In this document: one piece after another, positions 20,574 to 27,697 of the stretch
Layout of the letters: each line of letters starts with the position of its first letter
Position numbering within the stretch: the first letter of the stretch is position 1
NCBI RefSeq assembly: GCF_013283785.1
Contig: NZ_JABCPZ010000086.1
Span: 1-40,700 of the forward strand
DNA: 40,700 nucleotides
Reading direction: 5' to 3'
Source of the DNA: Nonomuraea antri
GTDB taxonomy: Bacteria > Actinomycetota > Actinomycetes > Streptosporangiales > Streptosporangiaceae
Notes under the pieces: model-generated
What the model saw: the letters and a program-made list of their open reading frames with translations, nothing else
What the model was told of the DNA's origin: nothing
The model's database searches: none
Position numbers and translations under genes: made by a program

Positions 20574-21944
20574 TCAGCCCTCCGGCGCCACGATGAGCAG
20601 GAGGGTGAGGGTCCTGTCGTCCCACGGCGAGTCGATGTTGACGGTGATCTGGTACGTCCCCGGCGGCGTCGCCGGGCCGCAGACGATGGTCAGCACCGAC
20701 GAATGGCCGACGGGGATCGCCGCCGGGCTGAACGTGATGGTGCAGCCGCTCGGCAGGCCCCGGGCCGACAGGGTCAGCGTCTGCGGATCGGACCCCGAGG
20801 TGATGATGGTCGCGGTGGCCGCGCCGCCGGGTGGCAGGGTGACCGACGACGGGCTGACGGCGGCGGAGTAGGGCTCGCCGATGATGCCGCACCCCGCCTC
20901 GCCCGGCTGCGCGGGCACGCTGACCCCGCTCCAGGCCGCCTTCGTGGTGGCGCACGCGGGACTGCCCTGGCCGAACAGCTGCGCGGCCGCCTCCACCGCG
21001 GACTTCCTGGCGCCGGCGTAGCGCCAGCCGGAGGTCTTGCGGTTCAGCGCGGCCATGAAGATCTGGCCGGCCTGCCGGATCCCGATGCCGACCACGGGCG
21101 CGGACCCGCCGGTGCAGACCGGGCTGGACGGCTTGCCGCCGCCCGGCTCGCTGCCCTCTGCCAGCAGGTAGAACCAGTGGTTCAGCGGGCCTGCCGCGGC
21201 GTGCACCTCGGTGTTCGGGATCGAGGCCGAGTAGCAGTTCGGGTGGCCCAGCGCGCTCGGGTTGTACATGTTGCGCAGCGGGCGGCCGCCGTACGTGGCG
21301 ACCTCCTCGCCGACCAGGTAGTCGGGCGGGTCGTTCGGGTTGTTGGCGTAGTGCTCGGTGAGCGCGCCGAAGATGTCCCCGGTCCCCTCGTTGAGCCCGC
21401 CGCTCTCGTTGCCGGAACCGGCGCCGCCCGGCGTGGTGCGGAAGATCACGTGGCCGTACTCGTGGGCCACCAGGTCGACGGCGACGGGGTAGCGCCCGTC
21501 GGAGCCACGCGGGAAGTCGACGAAACTCGGGTTGTACGGGGTGCCCGGCCGCGTGCCGACCCGGGCGGGCACGCCGCGGCCGTTGCCGTCGATGCCGTTG
21601 CGGCCCAGCCAGTGACGCAGCATGTCCCACATGCGCTGGACGCCGTACAACACGTCCACGCAGGCCGCCACCAGCTCGTAGTACTGGGGGGTGCCGATGT
21701 GGCCGGGGTCGATGACGAGCGCCCGGCCGTCGGGCCCGACGCAGCGCACGCCCGGGCGGGTGGGGTCGGCCAGGACGTAGACGCCGTTCGACTCGGTGAC
21801 GTCGATCTGGACGCGGCCGTTGTAGTTGCCGGAGGCCCAGATCGTGGCCGGCGCGTCCGCGGTGGCGGGCTGCGCGGGCAGGACGGCCAGGACGATGCTC
21901 GCCGCGGCCATGAACGCGAGTGCCGATCTCGTGCGGGGTGTCAC
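20574..21944 (-). CDS. Secreted M4-family (thermolysin-like) metalloprotease with C-terminal Ig-like domain
   Basis: A 456-aa exported peptidase. Residues 1-30 are a signal peptide (TPRTR, a hydrophobic core, and AQPATA before the likely cleavage). The zinc ligands are HEYGH (161-165) and Glu186 in GGLNEGTGD; the transition-state His248 lies in NTEVHAAAGPLNHWFYL. These are M4 hallmarks. Mature-type sequence starts soon after the signal peptide, so the long FTP/PepSY propeptide of most thermolysin-like proteases is missing. The C-terminal 95 residues (from SAAVSPSSVTLPPGG) look like an Ig-like beta domain. The GTG start has AAGGAG 4 nt upstream. A consensus-like promoter lies about 100 nt upstream. 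Confidence 0.88.
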   Translation of the reverse strand: MTPRTRSALAFMAAASIVLAVLPAQPATADAPATIWASGNYNGRVQIDVTESNGVYVLADPTRPGVRCVGPDGRALVIDPGHIGTPQYYELVAACVDVLYGVQRMWDMLRHWLGRNGIDGNGRGVPARVGTRPGTPYNPSFVDFPRGSDGRYPVAVDLVAHEYGHVIFRTTPGGAGSGNESGGLNEGTGDIFGALTEHYANNPNDPPDYLVGEEVATYGGRPLRNMYNPSALGHPNCYSASIPNTEVHAAAGPLNHWFYLLAEGSEPGGGKPSSPVCTGGSAPVVGIGIRQAGQIFMAALNRKTSGWRYAGARKSAVEAAAQLFGQGSPACATTKAAWSGVSVPAQPGEAGCGIIGEPYSAAVSPSSVTLPPGGAATATIITSGSDPQTLTLSARGLPSGCTITFSPAAIPVGHSSVLTIVCGPATPPGTYQITVNIDSPWDDRTLTLLLIVAPEG

Positions 21945-22043
21945 GATGCTCCTTCCCTGTCGCGCCCGGCCCGCTCGCCGGGACGACTGGGTGAGGCGGC
22001 GGCGCGAGCCGTGCGGTGGAGCTCCGAGGGCATTGTCGCCTGG

Positions 22044-22072
22044 AGGGTAGGAGCGGCCATCACCCCGGTCAA
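22044..22072 (-). promoter_or_regulatory. Strong vegetative-type promoter of the M4 protease gene
   Basis: On the minus strand TTGACC (complement of 22067-22072), a 17-bp spacer and TACCCT (complement of 22044-22049) give a near-consensus housekeeping sigma promoter. It lies about 100 nt upstream of the GTG start, leaving a leader of roughly 90 nt. Confidence 0.65.
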
Positions 22073-22100
22073 GATCTCGGCCAGCCAACTGTTCCATACC

Positions 22101-22116
22101 GGCCGGACCCCCGGCC
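22101..22116 (-). terminator. Hairpin downstream of ppgK
   Basis: GGCCGG and CCGGCC (22101-22106, 22111-22116) form a 6-bp stem with a 4-nt loop, 18 nt past the ppgK stop and upstream of the protease promoter. It is a short but GC-only stem. Confidence 0.45.
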
Positions 22117-22134
22117 CGGCGTGATGGATCGGAG

Positions 22135-22857
22135 TCAGCGGCGCCGGGCGGCGCAGAGCGCGGCGCCGATGATGCCGGCCTCGTTACGCAGCTCGGCGGG
22201 CACGACGGGGGTGTCGATGTTGACGTGGCCGAGGAACTTGTCCGCCTTCTTGCTCACCCCGCCGCCGATGATGATCAGCGAGGGCGAGAACAGCATCTCC
22301 ACGTGCCGCAGGTACTCCTCCACCCGCTGGGCCCACTTCTCCCAGCTCAGGTCGTGTTCCTCGCGGGCCCGGTCGGAGGCGCGCAGCTCGGCGTCCTTGC
22401 CGCGGAGCTGGAGGTGGCCCAGCTCGGTGTTCGGCACCAGGGTCCCGTCGACGAACAGCGCGCTGCCGATGCCGGTGCCGAACGTCAGCATCAGCACCGT
22501 CCCGCGCCGGCCCGCGCCGGTGCCGAAGGCCAGCTCCGCCGTCCCGGCCGCGTCGGCGTCGTTGAGCACGACCGCGTCGTCGAACAGCTCGGCGGCGGGC
22601 ACGCCGATCCACGAGTGGTGGACGTTCGCCGCCGTCAGCACCACCCCGTCGGCCACCACGCCGGGGAAGGTGATGCCGACCGGGCCGTCCCAGGAGAAGT
22701 GCTTGGCGATCTGCCGTACCACGTCGGCGACGGGTTCGGGCTTGGCCGGGTGCGGGGTGGGGATGCGCAGGCGCTCCTGGGTGAGCCGGCCGGCCGTGGT
22801 GTCCACGGGCGCGCCCTTGATGCCGGAGCCGCCGATGTCGATGCCCAACACGTCCAT
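22135..22857 (-). CDS. ppgK: Polyphosphate glucokinase
   Basis: A 240-aa ROK-family kinase that phosphorylates glucose using polyphosphate (and often ATP), feeding glucose 6-phosphate into glycolysis. The phosphate-binding start LGIDIGGSGIKG, LTFGTGIGSALF, the signature GHLQLRGKDAE and the C-terminal IIIGGGVSKKADKF are specific to actinobacterial PpgK rather than to ROK repressors or other glucokinases. GGAGGAG directly before the ATG decides the start, although the frame is open far upstream. A 6-bp hairpin sits in its leader at 22871-22887. It is divergent from the TIGR03118 gene. Confidence 0.93.
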   Translation of the reverse strand: MDVLGIDIGGSGIKGAPVDTTAGRLTQERLRIPTPHPAKPEPVADVVRQIAKHFSWDGPVGITFPGVVADGVVLTAANVHHSWIGVPAAELFDDAVVLNDADAAGTAELAFGTGAGRRGTVLMLTFGTGIGSALFVDGTLVPNTELGHLQLRGKDAELRASDRAREEHDLSWEKWAQRVEEYLRHVEMLFSPSLIIIGGGVSKKADKFLGHVNIDTPVVPAELRNEAGIIGAALCAARRR

Positions 22858-22977
22858 GTCTCCTCCTCTCCCCCGCTGACGGCGGGGAAACGCGCCGACG
22901 GCCGATTCCGGACCAGACTGAACCGCTCCCGGTGCTCGCGCGTATCTCGCGTCACAAGCGCTAACTAGGAGGCAAGG

Positions 22978-24093
22978 ATGCGGCCACGCATCATCACACT
23001 CTGCGCTGTCGCGGTCGTTCTGGGAGCGACTCTCACCACCCCCGCACAGGCCACCACCCCCACCAGGACGCGGTTCGACGTCGTCAACCTGGTGTCCGAC
23101 GTCAAGGGCAAGGCCCAGGTGACCGACGCCAAGGTCGTCAACCCGTGGGGCCTGGCCATGGGCAAGACCTTGTGGGTGTCGAACGCGGGCACCGGCAGCG
23201 CCACCGTCTACTCCGGCGCGGGCAAGAAGGAGCGGACCGAGGTGGCGATCCCCGGCGGCGCGCCGACCGGGCAGGTGTTCAATCCCGGCGAGGGGTTCAC
23301 CGTGAAGGGCAAGCCCGCCACGTTCATCTTCGCCAGCCCGAGCGGCGCGATCACCGGCTGGAACGCCGAGGTCGACCCGAAGAACGCGATCATCGCCGCC
23401 TTCACCAGGGGCGCGGACTACAAGGGCCTGGCCCTGGTCAGCACCGACGACGGCGACTTCCTGCTGGCCGCCGACTTCGCGCGGGGCCGCATCCACGCCT
23501 TCAACTCCGACTTCCGCCGGATGAGCCTGGCCCGCTGGCAGTTCAGGGACCCGGGCGTGCCGGCCCGCTACTCGCCGTTCAACGTGGCCGTGGTGAACGG
23601 CAACGTCTGGGTGGCGTACGCGCTGCGCGATCCGGCCACGGGCAAGTCGGTGGCCGGCGCGGGCAAGGGGTTCGTCAGCAGGTTCTCCCTGGACGGCCGC
23701 CTGACCGGGCGCATCGCCAGGACCGGGCTGAACGCGCCGTGGGCGCTGGCCGCCGCGCCGCGCGGGTTCGGCCGGTTCGCCGGCGCGCTGCTGGTCGGCA
23801 ACTTCGGCGACGGCACGATCCACGCCTACAAGCGCGGACGCCACCTGGGCGCGCTGCGTGACGCCGCCGGCCGGGTGATCGTCCTGCCCGGGCTGTGGGA
23901 CCTGGAGCCGGGCACGGCGGCCACCGGCGGGGAGAACGCGGTCTGGTTCGCGGCCGGCATCGACGGGGCCAAGCACGGCCTGCTGGGCCTGATCAGGGTC
24001 AGCGGCGGCCGCGCCCCGGCCGGCAAGGCGGGCACGCCCACCCCGACCACGACGTCCGGCAAGTCGCCGTACGGCGGCACCGGGGCGTACTGA
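22978..24093 (+). CDS. Secreted TIGR03118-family beta-propeller-like protein
   Basis: A 371-aa protein with a signal peptide (RPRIITLCAVAVVLGATL, cleavage near AQA at about residue 25). The mature part matches the TIGR03118 pattern: NLVSDV...A...VNPWGLA, LWVSNAGTGSATVY, FIFASPSGAITGWN, AADFARGRIHAF, and the closing NAVWFAAGIDG...GLLGLI. The repeated short beta motifs suggest an NHL-like propeller. Function is unknown; it is probably extracellular. The C-terminus is a Pro/Thr/Gly tail without a sorting signal. AGGAGG lies 6 nt before the ATG. A perfect hairpin follows the stop. Confidence 0.9.
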   Translation: MRPRIITLCAVAVVLGATLTTPAQATTPTRTRFDVVNLVSDVKGKAQVTDAKVVNPWGLAMGKTLWVSNAGTGSATVYSGAGKKERTEVAIPGGAPTGQVFNPGEGFTVKGKPATFIFASPSGAITGWNAEVDPKNAIIAAFTRGADYKGLALVSTDDGDFLLAADFARGRIHAFNSDFRRMSLARWQFRDPGVPARYSPFNVAVVNGNVWVAYALRDPATGKSVAGAGKGFVSRFSLDGRLTGRIARTGLNAPWALAAAPRGFGRFAGALLVGNFGDGTIHAYKRGRHLGALRDAAGRVIVLPGLWDLEPGTAATGGENAVWFAAGIDGAKHGLLGLIRVSGGRAPAGKAGTPTPTTTSGKSPYGGTGAY

Positions 24094-24109
24094 CGCCCTC
24101 GCCCATGAC

Positions 24110-24145
24110 GTTTCCGGCGCGGCCGGCGCGAGCCGCGCCGGAAAC
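24110..24145. terminator. Bidirectional terminator between TIGR03118 and HAD genes
   Basis: A perfect 14-bp stem (GTTTCCGGCGCGGC at 24110-24123, complement at 24132-24145) encloses an 8-nt loop. It lies 16 nt past the TIGR03118 stop and 18 nt past the convergent HAD stop, so it can serve both transcripts. Confidence 0.8.
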
Positions 24146-24163
24146 AGGCGCGGCGGGCGATCG

Positions 24164-24751
24164 CTAGCCGAGCACGGCCGTGAGGTCGGCGAGAGTGCGG
24201 TAGTGCACGCCGGTCATGCCGAGCTCCCTGGCCGCCGTCACGTTCTCCAGCCGGTCGTCGACGAACAGGCACCGCTCGGGCGCGGCCCCGGCCACCTCGG
24301 CGGCCAGGTGGTAGATGCGCGGGTCCGGCTTGGCCACGCCCACCCGGGCGCTGCTGACCAGGGCGTCGGCGAAGTAGGTGAGCCCCAGCCGGTCCAGGTG
24401 CTCCTCCACGGTGTCCATCGCGTTCGTCACGATGATCAGCGGCACCAGCGCCTGTGCGGCCGCCAGCACCGCCCTGACCTCCTCGTCCACCCAGAAGCTC
24501 ACCCCGGCGAACTCGGCGACCGCCTGACGGGCCACGTCGTCGCCGCCCAGGGCGAGCGCCACCGACTCGATCCACTCCTGTTCGGTGATCCGGCCGAGCG
24601 TGGCCGGGTCGATGAGCCGGGGGTCGAAGGCGGTCTTGGCGAGCGGCAGCCCGTAACGGGCCTCGATCTCGGCCTGGGCCACGTGGTCGAAGTGCCGGAT
24701 CACACCGTCGAGATCACACAGAACAGCGTCAAAAGGGAGCACGGACCCCAT
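24164..24751 (-). CDS. HAD-IA family hydrolase
   Basis: A 195-aa phosphatase-like protein with all four HAD motifs: LCDLDGVI (both motif-I aspartates present), the Thr of VTNAMD, the lysine of VAKPDPRIY and LFVDDRLENV. The cap is the small helical type of subfamily IA. It is a different lineage from the DxGET protein at 12.7 kb. The substrate is unknown; sugar or nucleotide phosphates are usual. The ATG at 24751 is taken; a GTG three codons later is also possible. It is divergent from the DUF4253 gene. Confidence 0.88.
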   Translation of the reverse strand: MGSVLPFDAVLCDLDGVIRHFDHVAQAEIEARYGLPLAKTAFDPRLIDPATLGRITEQEWIESVALALGGDDVARQAVAEFAGVSFWVDEEVRAVLAAAQALVPLIIVTNAMDTVEEHLDRLGLTYFADALVSSARVGVAKPDPRIYHLAAEVAGAAPERCLFVDDRLENVTAARELGMTGVHYRTLADLTAVLG

Positions 24752-24786
24752 TGTGCCGCTTCTGCGGACACGGGCTCCCGGAAGGT

Positions 24787-24802
24787 CGGCGACACGTCGC
24801 CG
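24787..24802. promoter_or_regulatory. Inverted repeat upstream of HAD and DUF4253 genes
   Basis: CGGCGAC and GTCGCCG are perfect 7-bp arms around a 2-bp centre. A third GTCGCCG lies at 24815-24821. It sits in the 126-bp divergent region, so it is a possible operator, though GC-rich palindromes also occur by chance. Confidence 0.35.
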
Positions 24803-24835
24803 CGTGGCACGAAAGTCGCCGGGCGAGCGGCGGCA

Positions 24836-24874
24836 CTACCATCTCCGAGACAGGATTCGGCATCGGAATGGTAG
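24836..24874 (+). promoter_or_regulatory. Hairpin covering the DUF4253 ribosome-binding site
   Basis: CTACCAT (24836-24842) pairs with ATGGTAG (24868-24874), and CCGA/TCGG can extend the stem inside. The right arm holds the purine-rich GGTAGGG region 3 nt before the ATG, so the fold would hide the ribosome-binding site. Confidence 0.4.
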
Positions 24875-24877
24875 GGC

Positions 24878-25696
24878 ATGAACGATCACCAGCTGCCACG
24901 CGAACTGTGCCAGCTGTTCGCCGACGGCGGCAGGGGGCGTGCCCTGCCCGCCGCCCTGCCCGCGGGCGACGTCGTCTGGCCCGATCCGCAGTACACCAGG
25001 CAGGGCCGGGCGGCCAGGCCGGCGTTCTGGATGAGCGACGAGCCGGCGACGGCCGCGGAGTGGGCGCGTTTTCGCGCCGGGCATCCGCGCAGCGGGCTGT
25101 GGCCGGTCCTGCTGGACGAATCGGCGCAGCCGTGGGCGATCGGCCAGATCGTGCCGGACGAGCCCGCCCAGATCGACCATTTCACCGCCGAGGGCTTCAT
25201 GGCCGAGGTGTGGCAGGAGTGGGTGTCGCAGATGCCCCCCGACGCACTGGAGGAGATCGACCCTTTCGGCGCGATCTGCCCCGGCCTGGCCCCGCCCGGG
25301 GTGTTGCGGGCCGACCCCGGTGCGGTGGCCGACTGGTACGCCGGCGAGCTGGCCGGCAAGGACATGCCGCTGGGCCTGGTGGCCGCCTGGCGCGGCGCCG
25401 ACGCGCTGGCGGTGATGGGCTGGCAGGGCGCGCTGCACCACAACGAGTGGATGGTGCCGCTGGCGGCGGTGGTGCGCAGCTGGGAGGACCGGTTCGGCGC
25501 CCGGGTGGTGAGCGTGGGCTTCAACACGCTGGAGCTGAGCGTGGCCGCGCCGCCCGTCGAGCCCGAACACGCGCTGCACGTGGCCGCCGAGCACTGGACG
25601 TTCTGCCCCGACAACGTGGTGCAGGGCCCGGGCGACCTCCAGGGTTACGCCGAGCAGATCATCGGGGGACACGCGTGGTCGTTCTGGTGGGACTGA
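24878..25696 (+). CDS. DUF4253 domain protein
   Basis: A 272-aa soluble protein. The C-terminal 110 residues match DUF4253: a Trp-rich start, VRSWEDRFGARVVSVGFNTLELSVAAPP, then AAEHWTFCPDNVVQ, and the final WSFWWD. Function is unknown. DUF4253 proteins are common in actinomycetes and sometimes sit in SMI1/KNR4-type toxin-immunity settings; nothing here supports that role. The N-terminal half has no family I recognise. The ATG is the only good start, and its ribosome-binding site lies in a hairpin arm. The flavoprotein gene starts 48 nt downstream on the same strand. Confidence 0.8.
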   Translation: MNDHQLPRELCQLFADGGRGRALPAALPAGDVVWPDPQYTRQGRAARPAFWMSDEPATAAEWARFRAGHPRSGLWPVLLDESAQPWAIGQIVPDEPAQIDHFTAEGFMAEVWQEWVSQMPPDALEEIDPFGAICPGLAPPGVLRADPGAVADWYAGELAGKDMPLGLVAAWRGADALAVMGWQGALHHNEWMVPLAAVVRSWEDRFGARVVSVGFNTLELSVAAPPVEPEHALHVAAEHWTFCPDNVVQGPGDLQGYAEQIIGGHAWSFWWD

Positions 25697-25744
25697 ATCG
25701 ATGGCATTTGCGCTACCTTTACCCTCCGAAGGGGGATCATCACC

Positions 25745-27262
25745 ATGTCGCGGGGAGACCTGACACCGGAGTTACTGCACTCCTCGGCCTGGACCGACTG
25801 GCTCGTCCAGTCCGCCGGCATCCCCGTCTACGACGTGCCTCTGGTGTCGGTGGGCGGCGGGATCGGCTCGTTCACGCTGCTCGACGTGCTGCGCATCCGC
25901 GGGGTGCCCACCGGGGCCATGCGGGTGCTGTCCACCAGTGACGCCCCCTGGCAGACCTGGGAGTACCTGACGCGCGTCTCGCAGCTGCCCGCGCACGAGC
26001 GCATCCGCTCCGACGCCGGCGCGCGCCCGGACAACATCTGGGGCTTCCCGTCCTACGCGGTGCAGGAGGCCTGGCAGGACCTGTCGTTCAAGCCGCTGTT
26101 CCAGGTGCTCACCGAGCCGCTCATGGCCGACTTCTACAGTCCCAAGTCCGAGCTGGTGATCAGGACCGTGCGGCGCGAGGCCGACCGCATCGGCTACTGG
26201 GACATGCTGGCCAAGGGCCAGGTGCGCATGGTGCGCAAGCGGGTGGGCGGCGGCTACTTCACCGTGCTCACCCCGCCGGCGGGCACGGCGGTGACCAAGC
26301 GGATCGCGCTGCGCTCGCAGTACGTCCACGTGGCCGTCGGCTACCCGGGCCTGAAGTTCCTCGACGACCTGCAGGAGTTCCGCCAGGCGCAGGGCGAACG
26401 CTACCGGGTGGTCAACGCCTACGAGCCGCACGAGCACGTCTACGACCAGCTCAGGAAGCGGCCCGGGGTGGTCGTGGTGCGCGGCGCAGGCATCGTCGCC
26501 TCGCGCGTGCTGCAGCGCCTGATGGACGACCGGGACCGCTATCGGCTGCAGACGCAGATCGTGCACCTGTTCCGCACCTTCGTCACCGGATCGCACGGCC
26601 CGAGCGTCTTCATGCGCCGCAAGGGCGGCGACGGCTGGGCCTACCAGGCGTTCACCATGCCCAAGTCGGCCTTCGGCGGGCAGCTCAAGGCGCAGTTCCG
26701 CAACGCCACGCCCGAGCGGCGGGCCCAGCTCGCCAAGGTGGTGGCCGGCACCACCACGCCCAAGCTCAGACGCTGGCAGGACCAGATGCAGCGGGGCAGG
26801 CAGGAACGCTGGTACCACCCGGTGCAGGCGGTGGTCGACCGCATCGAGCGGGCGCACGACGGCCGCCTGATCACCTTCACCCGCAGCGCGAACTCGCCGA
26901 ACATGCAGTACGTCTCCGACTTCATCATCGACTGCACCGGCCTGGAAGCCGACATGCCGGAGCACCGGGTGCTCGACGACCTGCTCAAGCACGGCGGCGC
27001 GCAGCCGAACAAGGCCGGCCGGCTGCGGGTCGGCCCGAACTTCGAGGTGATCGGCGCCGAGAACGGCAACGGCGCGCTCTACGCCTCGGGCGCGGCGACG
27101 GCGGGCAACCACTTCCTGGCCGTCGACAGCTTCCTCGGCATGCAGACCTCGGCGCTCGACATCGCCGACGACCTCACCAGGCGGGGGTTCTGCAAGGGCC
27201 TGGGGCCGATGCGGTCCACCGCCCAGTGGCTGAAGTGGGCGGCGAACAGGAGGCTCGCTTGA
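25745..27262 (+). CDS. Two-Rossmann flavoprotein oxidoreductase of unknown substrate
   Basis: A 505-aa cytoplasmic protein with an N-terminal dinucleotide fold (LVSVGGGIGSF, residues about 33-43), a second one in the middle (VVVVRGAGIVASRVL, about 240) and an ATG-like motif FIIDCTG (about 397). Near the C-terminus NGNGALYASGAATAGNHFLAVDSF is the usual FAD-closing segment. Two such sites suggest FAD plus NAD(P)H, as in N-hydroxylating or Baeyer-Villiger monooxygenases and related reductases, but I recognise no specific family. AAGGGGG precedes the ATG. Its stop overlaps the TTG start of the next gene, so the two are translationally coupled. A four-helix membrane protein and an MFS carrier follow. 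Confidence 0.72.
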   Translation: MSRGDLTPELLHSSAWTDWLVQSAGIPVYDVPLVSVGGGIGSFTLLDVLRIRGVPTGAMRVLSTSDAPWQTWEYLTRVSQLPAHERIRSDAGARPDNIWGFPSYAVQEAWQDLSFKPLFQVLTEPLMADFYSPKSELVIRTVRREADRIGYWDMLAKGQVRMVRKRVGGGYFTVLTPPAGTAVTKRIALRSQYVHVAVGYPGLKFLDDLQEFRQAQGERYRVVNAYEPHEHVYDQLRKRPGVVVVRGAGIVASRVLQRLMDDRDRYRLQTQIVHLFRTFVTGSHGPSVFMRRKGGDGWAYQAFTMPKSAFGGQLKAQFRNATPERRAQLAKVVAGTTTPKLRRWQDQMQRGRQERWYHPVQAVVDRIERAHDGRLITFTRSANSPNMQYVSDFIIDCTGLEADMPEHRVLDDLLKHGGAQPNKAGRLRVGPNFEVIGAENGNGALYASGAATAGNHFLAVDSFLGMQTSALDIADDLTRRGFCKGLGPMRSTAQWLKWAANRRLA

Positions 27263-27678
27263 TCCCCACGCTCGCCGGGCGGATCCAGACCCGGCTGTTC
27301 CTGCTGGCCACGGTCGGCGTGGTGCTGACCGCACTGGTCACGGCGGTGCTGCCGATGTCCTTCAAGGACGCCTACCTGGTGCTCCTGGCCGTCGCCGTGG
27401 TCGGCGTCGGCTGGGAGCTGATCTACCACCTGCTCATGCAGTTCCGCTGGGACAAGGACTGGCCGACGCTGTTCGGGCTGATCACCATCGTCCCCGAGGG
27501 GCTGCTCATCTGGCTGCTGCTCGACGGCGACCTGGTGCCCGGCGTCGAGGGGCCGCTCTCCGCGTGGGCGTTCCTCGTCATGTTCGTCACGGTCTGGATG
27601 GGCCAGTGGCTGTTCGTGAACGGGCCGATGCGGGTGTTGTTCATCCAATGGCGGCTACGCGGGGGCCGTCTGCTGTGA
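27259..27678 (+). CDS. Four-helix integral membrane protein of unknown function
   Basis: A 139-aa protein with four clear hydrophobic helices (about residues 10-31, 36-60, 68-86 and 100-118) and a basic C-terminus (RWRLRGGRLL). The TTG start overlaps the stop of the flavoprotein gene and has AGGAGG 5 nt upstream. A short acidic loop (DGDLVPGVEG) joins helices 3 and 4. I recognise no family. Coupling to a flavoprotein and position before an MFS gene suggest a membrane partner of one or both, such as an electron-transfer or scaffold subunit, but no heme or quinone motif is evident. Confidence 0.7.
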   Translation: MIPTLAGRIQTRLFLLATVGVVLTALVTAVLPMSFKDAYLVLLAVAVVGVGWELIYHLLMQFRWDKDWPTLFGLITIVPEGLLIWLLLDGDLVPGVEGPLSAWAFLVMFVTVWMGQWLFVNGPMRVLFIQWRLRGGRLL

Positions 27679-27697
27679 TTCATCTGGAGAGGAAGGC

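Noticed and set aside
24878..25696. DUF4253 protein as an immunity gene of a polymorphic toxin
   Set aside because: No toxin, repeat-rich or secretion gene lies beside it.
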